In this document: positions 31,729 through 44,367 of the stretch, piece by piece
Layout of the letters: each line of letters opens with the position of its first letter
Position numbering within the stretch: position 1 is the stretch's first letter
Translations under genes and position numbers: made by a program
Notes under the pieces: generated by a model
Database searches by the model: none
What the model was told of the DNA's origin: nothing
What the model saw: the letters and a program-made list of their open reading frames with translations, nothing else
DNA from: Cyrtodaria siliqua
Taxonomy: Eukaryota; Mollusca; Bivalvia; Adapedonta; Hiatellidae
Direction of reading: 5' to 3'
DNA length: 64,000 bases
Assembly: GCA_037043455.1 (NCBI GenBank)
Contig: JAWPHD010003092.1
Location: 1-64,000 of the forward strand

Positions 31729-33300
31729 TATCTCCTTCCTCAATTCCAGAAAATAACATCAGTAAGTATACCATTATGCCAGACATTATTATTTCAGGCA
31801 ATGGAATCCTGAAATTACTTAAAGATTTAAACACCCACAAGGCCGCAGGACCAGATAGGCTAAAACCACTAGTCCTTCAACATCTCCGTGAGTCCATTGC
31901 CCCCATCATAAAGGTAATCTTTCAGCGTTCTCTTGATACAGGTACAGTATACCCAAGGACTGGAAAGATGCAAATGTATGCCCCTTATTCAAGAAAGGCG
32001 ATAAAGGTCTAGCCTCAAATTACAGGCCAATTTCCTTGACATGCATCCTTTGTAAGGTATTAGAGCATATAATCACTACAAACCTTGTTTCACATCTAGA
32101 TCAGAATAACATCCTCTATGATTTGCAACATGGATTCCGATCTAAGCGGTCATGTGAAACCCAACTGGTAATGCTGGTCGAGGAACTTTCAAGAAACGCA
32201 ATAACTGGGAAACAAACAGACCTTATCTTACTAGACTTTAGTAAAGCATTTGATAAGGTAAGTCACGAGAAGCTCCTATTTAAGCTGCACCAGTTCGGCA
32301 TCAGAGGTTATATCCTTCAATGGATTAGGGCATTCTTGTCCAACAGAACACAAACAGTCATCCTTGAAAATGACAAGTCCTCAGAAGTTCCAGTCACTTC
32401 TGGAGTACCGCAGGGAACAGTCCTTGCGTACATCAACGACCTGCCAGAGAACATAAAATCAAAGGTGAGGCTCTTTGCTGATGATACAGCACTCTATTTA
32501 GCAGTGACAAACCTCCAAGATGCTGAAGTCCTACAAAACGACCTTAACCGAATGGAACAGTGGGGAAATGATTGGGACATGGAGTTCAATCCAGGTAAAT
32601 TCGTGTACCACCATACATATAACACGCTCAAGATCTCCAATACCATCCCAGTACATCCTGCACGGCCAGATCCTGGAAACGGTAAGTAGTTCCAGGTACC
32701 TTGGAATTGACATCAGCAGCAACCTCACCTGGAATGACCATATCCAAAGAACAACATCCACTGCAAATAGGACTTTAGGTTTTGTAAAGCGAAACATAAG
32801 ATCACAAAATAAAGGTATACGGGAAGTAGCAAACAAGGCCCTTGTGCGCCCCTTACTTGAATATTCCTCCTCTGTATGGAGTCCATATACCAAGACAAAT
32901 ATTAACAAGTTAGAGATGGTTCAGCGCAGAGCAGCTCGCTGGACGCTAAATAACTACTCGTATTACGCCAGTGTTTCATTCATGCTCAGTGACCTAGGTT
33001 GGCGATCATTAGAAGACCGACGTAGTGACTCCCGATTATGTCTCCTCTACAAAATCATACATGGACTTGTTGCCATAGTAATGCCACCATATGTCACGCA
33101 ACCCACGAGAATATCACGACAGTCCCACCCCCTGGCTTATAGACAGATTCACACCTCTGCTGATTACTATAAGTATTCATTGTTCCCGCTTGCCATTGTA
33201 CAGTGGAACAGACTGCCAGCAGACATAGCAAAGCTTCCAAGTTTGGATTCATTCAAATTGGCCGTTTGCACCGTCTCCCACTCCATGCCTTAAACAAGAA
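31729..33300 (+). mobile_element. 5'-truncated CR1/Jockey-like LINE (RT fragment)
   Basis: RT pieces in order: LSPSSIPENNISKYTIMPDI, LKDLNTHKAAGPDRLKPLVL, DWKDANVCPLFKKGDKG (other frame), LTCILCKVLEHI, DLQHGFRSKRSCETQLV, LILLDFSKAFDKVSHEKL, SGVPQGTVL, VRLFADDTALYLAV (catalytic FADD), then a frame change and SRYLGIDISSNLTWNDHI, QRRAARWTLNNY, LGWRSLEDRR, ending AVCTVSHSMP and a stop at 33291-33293. A short in-frame piece after GVPQGTVL (normally GPLLFL) is missing. Frame changes near 31945 and 32605. No endonuclease part remains. Confidence 0.85.
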
Positions 33301-33473
33301 ACGGTGTTTTTTTATTTTTTAAAAATCACTTTGTCTTGCTCATACTTTTAACAGTTAACCCTATTATCTTTATTTCACCTTCACCTGTTTTTTAAGACGC
33401 CTTTTACCCGTTTTATCTTACTCACACTGCACAGACGCGCACGTGCACATAATCTTCGAAAGAGGGTGTTGCA

Positions 33474-33519
33474 CGTACGAACGAACGAACGAACGAACGG
33501 ACGGACGGACGGACGGACG

Positions 33520-33571
<52 letters not shown>

Positions 33572-33576
33572 CAGGC

Positions 33577-33607
<31 letters not shown>

Positions 33608-33632
33608 GAGAGAGAGAATAGATAGATAGACT
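33474..33632. repeat. Compound microsatellite (CGAA)n(CGGA)n(CAGA)n
   Basis: Four-base repeats change in blocks from CGAA to CGGA to CAGA and end in GATAGATA. This is consistent with stepwise point change and slippage. Open frames across it are artefacts of the period. Confidence 0.95.
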
Positions 33633-33689
33633 TTCGGCCATGTTTACAAAATCCGCTGGCGATTACCCGGATGAAGTTCGCGTGACGTC

Positions 33690-34110
33690 ACGCCATATGC
33701 GTGTATTATTGCGCATAGTATTTCAGTTCGTTTTTCAAAAAAGACACGTATACATGTACTGTATACAATGACAATTATTCGCAATCAGCAGTTATATTAT
33801 TCGGTATATATTACGTTCATGTCAGTCACCTTATGTAAGTTATACTTGATGCAGTTAAAGGAACTACATTCTCGAAGTGCGTAAAACACCCATCCCGATT
33901 TGGGCATATGATATTAATGCGCATAATATTTCGTTCAACCTACAAAAAAGACATGTTTATACTGTATACAATTACAATTATTTCATTATTTCATTATTTC
34001 ACAATCAGTAGTTATATTACTCGGTATACATAACGTTCATGTCAGTCACCTTATCAAATTAAGTTGTATTTGAAGCAGTTAAAGGGGACTACATTGCTTA
34101 CAACGGTAAA
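33690..34110. repeat. Imperfect ~210-bp tandem duplication
   Basis: Two copies share GCGCATARTATTTC, AAAAAAGACA, ACTGTATACAATKACAATTA and CGTTCATGTCAGTCACCTTA. The second has extra CATTATTT units. No gene. Confidence 0.6.
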
Positions 34111-35880
34111 GCGTTTCATCCGTTTTAAAAAAAGTCCGTATTCACAAATTGCACTATACACATATATACACACATATCCTCCAGTAACCTGATTCCGACA
34201 GACACATGATTCCGATATAGTCCATGGGCCAGAACGATATCCGGTACCATTTTGGTGGGCAAATTCTTACTAGTGTCAATTTGGGGGCAGTTTTATGGAG
34301 GTAAGGAAAATGCATTATAGCAATTTCAAAGTTACAGCTTTACATGATTTTAATGCGTTTTTAAACATAACCGCCTTGAAAAAAATGAAAATCACAGAAT
34401 GTCATAAAATGTCACTCAAATAGTTGTTTTTTAAATATTTTATGTATTTTCACTATTAATAATTATGTAAAACAGTTAACAGCCCCGAAATATGACAAGT
34501 ACAATCAGTTTAAATGACCTTGTTTTCTTCTTTTTAGCCAAAAACCTCAATTGTACATGTAAAATTACCCCACCCACTTTTAGAGATTTTATACTTAACT
34601 TACAGATTTCCTGTTTGTTACATAAGCAATACACGTATGTGTTATTTTGAGACAATAAAGCATATACTAAAAGAAAATAACAAGAATTCAAGTGTTTGTA
34701 ATACATTTTTTAAGTAAGCGATGGATAAAATAACCCATTGAATTCTAAAATGAGTGCAATATTAAGTGATATTTTGGCGTTTATAAGCACATTACTTTGA
34801 TATATATCACACTGAAGTATTTTTTCGTATCTCAGTGACGAAATGTTCTAACAACAGATAAAAGTATGTTCAGTTTATTAAATACTGTTCTGTTTTAGGG
34901 TCAATTAATGACTTTTCTTTGCTAAATTTGCATATCAAATTGCCCCACCCACTCAGTATTAAGATCAAAAACTATTCAAATGGACAAAGATGAAAATTGG
35001 TACCAGTTTTAGTGTCAAATTGAAACTATTAACATGTTCTGAGTAAATGTTCAGGTAAAAAATGGAAATGAAAAATGCATGACAATAAATTCTAAATTTC
35101 ATTACTTAGTGGTATTATAGCTTTACTTGATTTCTAATGTGTTTTATACAGGGGTAAAATACCGATTTTCCTCAAAAATTATATCTTCATTTATTAATTG
35201 AATTGAATTGGGGTTTTAAGGCGCACCAACACATTACAGGTTATATGGCGCCTAACAGGCATGAACATGCCAGGCTCATCTTCCATGTACATCGAGATAA
35301 AATTATTAGCAACGGTGGATATATGACTAGAGTTTAAGTGTAAAATGTCAGATTTCTTACAATTTCTTTATAAATAGTATTGTGGAAATTAAAAACCTTT
35401 GAAAATAAAAGGAATACTTTAATAAGTATTTGAAAAGTTACTTCCCTTGTTAATAAATTCACCATTTATTATGCAGAGTAAAACTGTTAACAATTGCAGA
35501 AAATAACATGAAATAAAAAAAAAAAAAGCAAGTAAATATGGCGAAGATGTTTCTTATTGAATTTCATAACTTTATCTTTTGTTTTTAACCCAAAGTGACC
35601 TCATAGTTTGCATATATCTGTTGTAAAGGTAAGTAAAAGTAGACCAACCTCATGAACATTAGCTAATGTCAATGACCTTGCAATGTTAGTATTTTAGTGT
35701 GGCAGAAAATGAAATCTAAAATAGTAGCAAAGTGTTATTAGTTTATCTAATATATACGAGGTCCTTTGAACATTCTATGAAGTAGGTTTGTATTTATATG
35801 CAGTGCTTCGGTTGACTTTATATATGGTTTATATGGAGCTTACAGTTTGCTGAGGCACTATGAGAAAATGATGTAAATGT
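34111..35880. other. Intergenic; LINE-tail-like fragment at 35198-35300
   Basis: AT-rich. The only recognised piece is TTGAATTGAATTGGGGTTTT and AAGGCGCACCAACACATTAC at 35198-35240, related to 6650-6720. Remaining sequence: nothing seen. Confidence 0.4.
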
Positions 35881-36430
35881 AACAATTAAAGTTACCGGGT
35901 ATCTGCCATTTGCTTGGATGGTGAAGGTCACAGCCACATTTGCTTTTTGACACGTGATGTAAAGTTGAAGGTAAAAATTATAAGGTTATCTGCCCTTTGC
36001 CTGGAGGGTCAAGGTCGCATCTACATTTGCTTTGTCACGTTGCGATGTATCACCCAAGATACAACTAAAAACAAAGTTTGAAAGGTGTAGTGCATACAGT
36101 TTGCAAGAAAGTGAGCTTAACGCAAAATAATATTGAAGGTAAAAATTATAAGGTTATCTGCCCCTTTATTGGAGGGTCAAGGTCACATCCACATTTGCTT
36201 TGTCACTTTGCAATGTACCACTCAATATACAGCTATAAGCTACGTTTGAAAGGTCTAGTGCATACAGTTCGTGAAAAAGTGACCTCAACGCAAAAGTTGA
36301 TGGTAAAACTTATTCAGTTATCTGCCCCTTGCTTGGAGGGTCAAGGTCACATCCACATTTGCTTTGCAAAGTTTGAAAGGTCTAGTGCATACAGTTTGTG
36401 AAAAAGTGACCTAAACGCAAAAGTTGAACG
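35881..36430. repeat. Tandem repeat of ~166-bp units
   Basis: Three to four units with GGTTATCTGCCCCTTTGCTT, GGAGGGTCAAGGTCACATCC, ACATTTGCTTTGTCAC and TTTGAAAGGTCTAGTGCATA. The phrase set is typical of bivalve dispersed elements with internal arrays. No coding. Confidence 0.65.
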
Positions 36431-36961
36431 TAAAAACATACAAAACATGGTTATTCATTTTATATTTCACAGAAAAAAATATGCGGAAGTATTTTATGTC
36501 AATAGCTGTAAAGATAATCAAATGGCAAAACAGGTTTCAAAATGTACGGTCGAATTTAAAGAAGTACAAAACACCCCATTCTATTGTAAAAGTTGCATAA
36601 AAGAAATGTCATTGTAATAGTAATAACTGACAAGGTATTCAGAATAAAGTTAATTGGTTAAAATAATGAAATTGGAAATATTTTATAATGTATAGAAACA
36701 TCTGTCATTTACATCAAAAGGAAATGTTTTTGTGAAGAAAACAACTTAAATTTACCCCACCCACTTTATATTGTAATTCTAGTATAATTTGATGTTTAAT
36801 TGTGCTTAAAGATGTTAAAAAATAAAAATAAGAATCAATTGCATCTGTAATTTAATTTGTTTAACAGAAGAATATAAATCAAATGAATCAGTGATACACA
36901 TTTACACTTACTTGAGCTTCCCCATTATAAATTGGTACTTTTTCGTACTGTTCATTGTGTG

Positions 36962-37172
36962 TGTGTGTATAAGCGTTTATTTATCCTCGCTGTATTGCAC
37001 TAAGCATTTTAGCGAGCAGACCTAGGTTTAAAGTCTCATCCGAAGGACTGGTAAGGTAGGAAATATTTTTTGAAATATTTCGATAATTAACCAAATTCGG
37101 TCCTGGCTGGGATTGAACGCGCGATCCCTGGGTTACTAAGCCGCAATGCTAACCATTACACCACGGCGCTAC
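36962..37172 (-). mobile_element. tRNA-derived SINE
   Basis: On the - strand it starts GGTAGCGCCG. It has a perfect A-box TGGTGTAATGG (complement of 37153-37163) and a B-box-like CGTTCAATCCC (37109-37119). The body is CCAGTCCTTCGGATGAGACT then TTAAACCTAGGTC, and the end is an (AC)n run at 36957-36966. The CCTTCGGATGRGAC-TTAAACC segment is a body seen in many metazoan SINEs. It is not a functional tRNA because the stems do not close. Confidence 0.75.
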
Positions 37173-37559
37173 CTCTACTGTTCATTGGAAAATGAACGTA
37201 GCTTAAATTGATCATGTGATCGTCCTTTAACCAATCACATTGTTTGTATCATCTAAATATTTGAGTGACTGCAATTACAGTTAAATAAACGTTAATTTAG
37301 AGTTATGTCTTCATATGATTTGTGTATAACATTCTTCAGTGTGCGTAATTACTGAAATTGACCGCCGTAACTTATTTTATGAGCATGTGATGACGTTACC
37401 TATCAGAATCATGTGACGAGCTTGCTACTGGATGAAACTTTTTCTTCGCTGTGATGTCTATTGTATTGACGTTTATGTTTACCGAGGTTTCGGAGGAATA
37501 GGGCAACTTAATAAATTTTGAAATTAAGTTTGCTTGTTAAACTATCGGAATCTGGTAAT

Positions 37560-38820
37560 TTAACTCCTTGATACGTGATTCCAAAGAGTCTCAAAAATGC
37601 GACTGTGGCGAGTACTACTCAAAAACCGTGAGTGAATTGGAACCTTTACCAAAATGACTGGTACAACATCTTGCAGGCTGATCAGGGTTTACACTGTCTG
37701 GGAGCTCATCAGTCATTTGACCGGAACACCCCTTCGTACTATAAATAGACTGGTCCAAATTCAAAGAAAGGACAGTCCATTATACAATCATAAAGGGGTA
37801 AGGATTAAGTCTCCTTTGCATTTTTGGCTCTCAGAAAAAGACTGAAAACATGTTGTAGGATTTTAAGATTTATTATTTTGATTCTGATTTTCCAACTATA
37901 ACCACTGAGACAAGAGCAAGTCTACTTGTACTGATGAGATAGTAACCTAAATCTCAGGAGAAATTGCGTAACATGACCTGTGACCTGGTCACACACCGCT
38001 TTATTTATGAATACGGATCATTCCATTTATGTTACAAAAGGGTGATTTGGAGAAATTACTGTTGAGCAGAAAATAGGATATCCTAAGGTTGATGTAAGGG
38101 ATTTAATTGATATAGCTTTATAATTTGTGGTAGCATTATGACATTTTTATAAGCTGGAAAAATATACATTCTTTAGACTAGGATAAAATTGAATGAGATT
38201 ATAATGTTGCATAGGTATTAAATGTTGCATAATAACTCATTATATAATATTTAGGAATATAGGAATGTTGCTCTTGATGTCTAGTTAGTCCTAAGTAAAA
38301 ATCAGGTTGGCCTAAAATTCAAGTTGGCCACCATGGCTAAACAGATTTGAAATACAATTTTGTGACGACTACTCTAAAACCATATTCAGTGGTATCAGTT
38401 TGGTACCTTTACCAAAATGACTTTCATAAAACTTTATAGGAATGTTGGTCTTGATGTCCAGTTAGTCCCAAGTAAAAATCAGGTTGGCTGAAAATTCAAG
38501 ATGGCTGCCACAGATTAAATACAAGTTTGTGGCTACTACTTCTCAAAAAACATAAGTGGTATTGATTTGGAACCTTTACTAAAATGACTGGCATGACATG
38601 TAGTTGGTCCTAAACAAAATTAATTTTGATTCTATGTCAAAAAATGTCTGCCAGCAACCATCTTTTTTTACATAGTGATATAGGAAAACCTATATTGGGA
38701 AGTCTTCTCTGAAATTGTTGCGTCTTATTTCCATAAAACTTCACAGGTTCCCATGGCTGATCAAAATCTATCAGTAGAGCTTCAAGGTCATTGATCTCGT
38801 TTCTTCAAATTTTACGTTAA
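37560..38820 (-). repeat. Diverged Helitron-like array, inverted
   Basis: Landmarks CTCTTGATGTCYAGTTAGTC, AAAATTCAAG(A/T)TGGC and AAATGACTGGCATGACAT recur near 37650, 38275, 38450 and 38590. They are the reverse complement of unit segments at 42-45 kb. Ends not defined. Confidence 0.5.
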
Positions 38821-39689
38821 AATCAACACAGCTTTCAACTGATTGTTTTGAAACTTCACAAGATGCTTAATTATGATGTCAAGATGTGCATATCGTCAGT
38901 TCTACCTTCTTTTACCAATAACTGCCATTTTCCCCTCAAATCTACATTAAAATATCTTGTGTGTCTGTCTCCACCCAGTTTTCAACATAGATATAATGTC
39001 ATCCAGGTGTATGCGTGTCGGTCTGTATAATAGTAATATAGGTCATGTCCGTTCTCCCCTTCGACATGCATATCTAGTTTCTTTCTGGATTTACTACCAA
39101 ACTCCATCAGAATGTTCCTTATATGCGTCGAACATCACATGCACAATTTTTGTTCGCTGTTTGATAGAACCCTGAACAGACTTTGGCAAAAAATAAAATC
39201 GCAGATAATTTAACTTCAGGATTAATTTTTAAATATTTTTTTCACCTGGGGCCATAGTATGATTTTAATGCAAATGACACTGATCGTGTACAATTATACT
39301 CCACACAAAGTATGCAACACCTCCAATAAAGTTGAAAATAAACATACTGTGGCTTAAAGAATCGAAATTATCATGCGTTCCTTTAAAATGTTTTCTACTT
39401 CCTGCAACTCTATGCTTCACATGCAAGAACAGGGGCCAAGCATACAGGGCCAATGCTTGGCCAAGCAGAGGGTAAAATCCACCTCGAATTCATATCCATT
39501 TTGTTATTTGTTGGCACGTTCATTCAAGTCATCATCTCTGATTTTTTCAGTTCTACTCGAGTGGTAGCAAAAAACAATGATTCTGGCTCAAGCAAAACAA
39601 GAAGCACTGCACATTGGTGTAGATGCTCGTCTTTCGAGGCCTGGACTATTTATTGTGAAACTAAGTTGAAGCCATATTCTGCTTAATTG

Positions 39690-41381
39690 CCTAACATAAT
39701 TATGGCACATGTTGCATGATGTTGTCTAATGATGCTGAATTACACGTGTGAAGTTTCAATCTATTATGTCAAGTAGTTTTCGAGATACAAGCTTACATAC
39801 AAAACTTCAACCAAATTTTCCAAGTATAAAAAGGGCCATAACTTTGTTTAAAAGCAGGAGTTGTAGAACCTGACTGCATGATGTTGTCTAATGATAATGA
39901 ATACATGTGTAAAGTTTCAATCCCAGAGTGGATTTTCAAAAGTCACTTGCCCTGCCCATAATGTCACTTGCCCCACAAATTGGCGCTGGCCATTATTCGT
40001 GTTAAACGGGACGGACCGCCGCATAATTTGGATCATTATACTTAGTTAGAAAAGGAAGGGAGAATGTATTTTCTTCTTTTGTGTCTATTACATTTTTGTG
40101 TTACTTAAATCATAAAATGATGAGACAGTATACAACCTCATTTTATTCTGCCCTCCCACCCCACACAACCCCATCATTTTTGATGACCATCCAAAAAAAA
40201 AGCTTGGCAGCTAGTGTATGGAACTTTTAATGTCACAGTGTGTACAGTTAACCTTTTGACAGAAAAAAAAGAAGCTATTGTATTCATTTAAATGTGCGAC
40301 AAGCAAAGAAACAAGACAAAAACGTTATTAAAAATATTCACTTGGGCCCCAATTTCTGCAACCGTGGTAACATTCCTACGGCTTTGTATTTTAACTAAAG
40401 GGAATTATATGAAAGCAAGAGGCATGAATAGGGGTTCCCTAGGAATTGTTTAAGAATTAGTAGCAGTGACCTTATTTATCAAAAGCGAAAGTTCAGAACT
40501 TGAGAAAATGTTCCGTGATTGGTTTTGAAATCGCGAAAACCCATGACATGCGCATATCGCTATGTTATGTAACTTATTTGTGTAGTATGCAATTCCATGT
40601 ACGTTTAATTACAGATTATATCAATGAAATACACCAAATACCTCATAAAAGCGCATTGGTAAACGAGTGCTTCGAGTAAAAATAATGTATTTTCGTTACG
40701 AAACAATCTTCGGCAAAATTATCGAAACAAAAACATAACGTCACGTGGGTCTGTCAATCATTATTTTGACACATTAAATTTGCAAATTAAGAAAGAGTTT
40801 TCTAATTTGATTGGTGAAAGGTCCAAATGACGTTCAGAGATTTCTGAATTTATGGTTGGAAGGTCACGGACATAATTGCCGCGATTTCATTGGCCGATGG
40901 ACACACGTCTGACGGTCGTGTCAGGATTGTTGTTTTCAAACGGTGTGAAATGCGCGTGTGGGTTAATTAGGTTGTTTATTGAAATAATGCCACAAATTAA
41001 GCTGCCTGGGGCGAGATTGTTGATTTGTACCGAAAGTTGTTTGATCTTATTAACAATTGCTAGCGGCGAAAAACAGCGGCAAGTTTTATTCAGTTATCAA
41101 AATGAAATTCTGATATGGCTAGTTTGTCACTTGATTTGTTCTGGAATGGAAATGTCCGTCGGGCAAGTGGCGGGCAACCAGATTTGCGAAGGTCACTTGC
41201 CCGCACCCAAAATCCACTTGCCCGGGGCGTCGGGCAACCGTATTTCCGGAACCCTGAATCCATTATGTAAAGTAGTTTCGGAGATGCAAGCTTACATACA
41301 AATCTTTAACCGGACACGGACGACGACGACGACCAAGTGATGACAATAGCTCTTTTTTTCTTCGAAAAAGTAGAGCTAACA
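39690..41381 (+). mobile_element. Helitron-like element (GATGTTGTCTAATGATG family), split by an insert
   Basis: Left part 39690-39923 and right part 41257-41381. Units carry GCATGATGTTGTCTAATGAT and AAGTTTCAATC(T/C)ATTATG then AAGTAGTTTTCGAGATRCAA. The 3' end has (GAC)n, TAGCTCTTTTTTTC, a hairpin arm GAAAAAGTAGAGCTAA, matching the GTAGAGCTAA end of the other families. Its end abuts the start of the next element at about 41378. Confidence 0.6.
39924..41256. mobile_element. 1.33-kb non-autonomous DNA element, 5-bp target duplication
   Basis: AATCC flanks both sides (39919-39923 and 41257-41261). The element starts CAGAGTGGATTTTC and ends GGAACCCTG. The neighbouring repeat unit at 39757-39770 shows the same site without insertion (CAATCTATTATG). 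Both ends contain CACTTGCCC / GGGCAAGTG words. No transposase; the 154-codon open frame at 40876-41340 crosses the right edge and has no family resemblance. CAG-type ends with 5-bp duplications would fit hAT5-like elements. Confidence 0.65.
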
Positions 41382-41505
41382 AGAGGTCAATGCTCTTGAA
41401 GCTCTTCTGACAGGTTCTGATAGCTAAATCAGCATACCGGTGAAGTTTCATGAAAATCTGTCAAGTTGTTTCAGAGTAGTCATTACAAGTTTTATATATA
41501 ACCCT

Positions 41506-44367
41506 CAGGGCTTCTAAAATTTTAAAATGCAAATCGGTCCAGGTTTTTTACTGCCGCAAGAATCGCACTTATTTTGAAAATCGCCTTACCCCACCCACCA
41601 TGTCAGCTGCACCATGCATTTTTTCCGTTTAGTCATTTATATAGAGAACTATATAAAATTTATGTTTGTATTATATTTGTATTATTTATAACTTACTTTA
41701 TCACAATTTGTACATTTTAATGACTGACATCATGTCTTCGCTTTACTGAATGAATAACTTTCACTCAATATTAAAATTGTTGATCATTTGAGGAATTGAA
41801 CCGGAAGTGTCTAATAAACCGGAAGTCGCGTGAAGAATCACCGTGGTAACCAATGTAATTTAGAGGCAGTCGAGTTCATTTGTCGGTTCTAACATTTTGT
41901 TTGATCACTTTCATTATTTAATGTCATTAATATTATTAATGTCATTAATATTATACGTAAAGTTATTGTAAAAAAAAAAATCAAAGTAACACCGCTCGGT
42001 ATTTTAATTTTTTTTAATGATGCAAACAAATTTCAGTCCCAGCTTTGGCCACTTAAAAAAAAAAGAGGTCAATGACCTTGAAGCTCTACTGATTGATTTT
42101 GATTTCAGGAAGTAGTGACTACAAACTTGATTTTTGAAAATCTATTTTTAGCCGTGGTGGCCATATTGAATTTCCGGCCGACCTGAAATTTTGCTAGGAT
42201 CAATTAGACATCAAGAGCAACATTTCTGTGAAGTTTCATGAAAATCCGTCAAGTACTTTCAGAGGAGTAGTCGCTACAAGTTTTCATTATATAACTCTAT
42301 GTAAACAAAGATGGCCACTGGCAGCCATGTTTAACGTCGAATCAAAATAATGTTCAACTCGGATAACCATCATGTCATGCTGATCATTTTAGAAAAAGTC
42401 CAATATCAATATCTCTTAAAGTTTTCAAGAAGTCGTCGCTACAATCTTATTTTTTTTTAATCTATTTTTAGCCGTGGCGGCCATCTTGATTTTCCGGCCG
42501 ACCTGAAATTTTGCTAGGATCAATAAGACATCAAGAGCAACATTCCTGTGAAGTTTTATGAAAATCCGTAAAGTAGTTTCAGAGTGGTAGTCTCTACAAG
42601 TTTTCATTATATAACTCTATGTAAACAAAGATGGCCACTGGCAGCCATGTTTAACGTCGAATCAAAACGATTTTCGACAAGGACCAACATCATGTCATGC
42701 TGATCATTTTAGAAAAAGTCCCATGTCAATATCACTTATAGTTTTCAAGAAGTAGTCGCTACAAACTTGTATTTTGAAAATCTATTTTTAGCCATGGCGG
42801 CCATCTTGAATTTCCGGCCGACCTGAAATTTTGCTAGGATCAATTAGACATCAAGAGCAACATTTCTGTGAAGTTTCATGAAAATCCGTCAAGTAGTTTC
42901 AGAGGAGTAGTCGCTACAAGTTTTCATTATATAACTCTATGTAAACAAAGATGGCCACTGGCAGCCATGTTTAATGTGGAATCAAAATAATGTTCGACTC
43001 GGATAACCATCATGTCATGCTGATCATTTTAGAAAAAGTCCCATATCAATATCACTTATAGTTTTCAAGAAGTAGTCGCTACAAACTTATTTTTTAAAAA
43101 TCTATTTTTAACTGTGGCAGCCATTTTGAATTTCTGGCCGATCTGAAATTTTGCTAGGATCAATTAGACATTAAGAGCAACATTCCTGTAAAGTTTCATG
43201 AAAATCCGCCAAGTAGTTTCAGAGGAGTAGTCGCTACAAGTTTTTACTATATAACTCTATGTAAACAAAGATGGCCGCTGGCAGCCACGTTTAACGTCGA
43301 ATCAAAACAATTTTTGATAAGGACCAACATCATGTCATGCTGATCATTTTAGAAAAAGTCCCATATCAATATCACTTATAGTTTTCAAGAAGTAGTCGCT
43401 ACAAACTTGTATTTTGAAAATTTATTTTTAGCCGTGGCGGCCATCTTGAATTTCCGGCCGACCTGAAATTTTGCTAGGATCATTTAGACATCAAGAGCAA
43501 CATTCCTGTGAAGTTTCATGAAAATCCATCAAGTAGTTTCAGAGGAGTAGTCGCTACAAGTTTTCATTATATAACTCTATGTAAAAAAAGATGGCCGCTG
43601 GCAGCCATGTTTAACGTCAAATCAAAACGATTTTCGACAAGGACCAACATCAAGTCATGCTGATCATTTTAGAAAACGTCCCATATCAATATCACTTATA
43701 GTTTTCAAGAAGTAGTCGCTACAAACTTGAATTTAAAAAATCTATTTTTAGCTTTGGCGGCCATCTTGGATTTCACATCAACATGAATTTTTGCTAGGAT
43801 CAACTAGACTTCATGGGCAACATTTCTGTAAAGTTTAATGAATATCCATCCAGTAGTTTCAGAGGAGTAGTGGCTACAAATTAAAGTTAACGGACGGACG
43901 GACAGACGGACGGAACGGACGACGGACGCCGCACCACAGCATAAGCTCTGCTGATCTCTGATCAGTAGAGCTAAAAAACCGACACAAGCAAAGAGGCTAA
44001 CACCTTACGACTAACGGTATATCAAAGAAATTACAGACGGTAACACTCGCTTTAGTGAACCGACAGAACGCGTGATATACTTTCTCATGCTACCCAGCTA
44101 TAGACTCTTCCGGAAAACTCCCTACTATCGGTAATGGTTTAGTCCAAATTGACCTACTTTCGCACAGCGAGCGACAAACAGTCGTGTTATGGATCAAAGA
44201 ATATTGCAGCAAGGCATAGTTTAAGGGTAAAGGGCAATTGTAGATTTTTTAACGACCGATAGATAAAATATCTGGACAGATTTAAACAGAGATTTTGAAA
44301 AGAAAAACGGTCTGGAGAAACAGATTTCGGTCTGGGAACTGATAAACCGGCGATTTTAGAAGCCCTG
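41506..44367. mobile_element. hAT-like element with perfect 8-bp target duplication
   Basis: Perfect 15-bp inverted ends: CAGGGCTTCTAAAAT (41506-41520) and ATTTTAGAAGCCCTG (44353-44367). Perfect 8-bp duplication ATAACCCT at 41498-41505 and 44368-44375. CAGGG ends with 8-bp duplications are the hAT signature. No transposase; about 1.9 kb of the interior is another Helitron-like element (42056-43976). Related units read ATAACTCTATG at the same site without insertion. Confidence 0.85.
42056..43976 (+). mobile_element. Helitron-like element with six ~318-bp units
   Basis: Starts AAAAGAGGTCAATGACCTTG and GAAGCTCTACTGATTGATTT. The landmark GACCTGAAATTTTGCTAGGA recurs near 42180, 42500, 42820, 43140, 43460 and (diverged) 43780. 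It ends with an ACGG-rich microsatellite (about 43888-43925), CCGCACCACAGCATAAGCTC, a hairpin CTGATCTCTGATCAG and TAGAGCTAAAAA. It lies wholly inside the hAT-like element. No coding. Confidence 0.7.

Noticed and set aside
33381..33641. Open frames rich in LSVCLSVC or DRQTDRQT on either strand.
   Set aside because: They are direct products of the four-base microsatellite.
37085..37172. A functional tRNA gene on the - strand.
   Set aside because: The A-box is perfect, but the acceptor and T stems do not pair and a SINE body follows.
40876..41340. A 154-codon open frame on the + strand.
   Set aside because: It runs across the edge of a DNA element into a Helitron-like 3' end, has no domain features, and its end is a GAC repeat.
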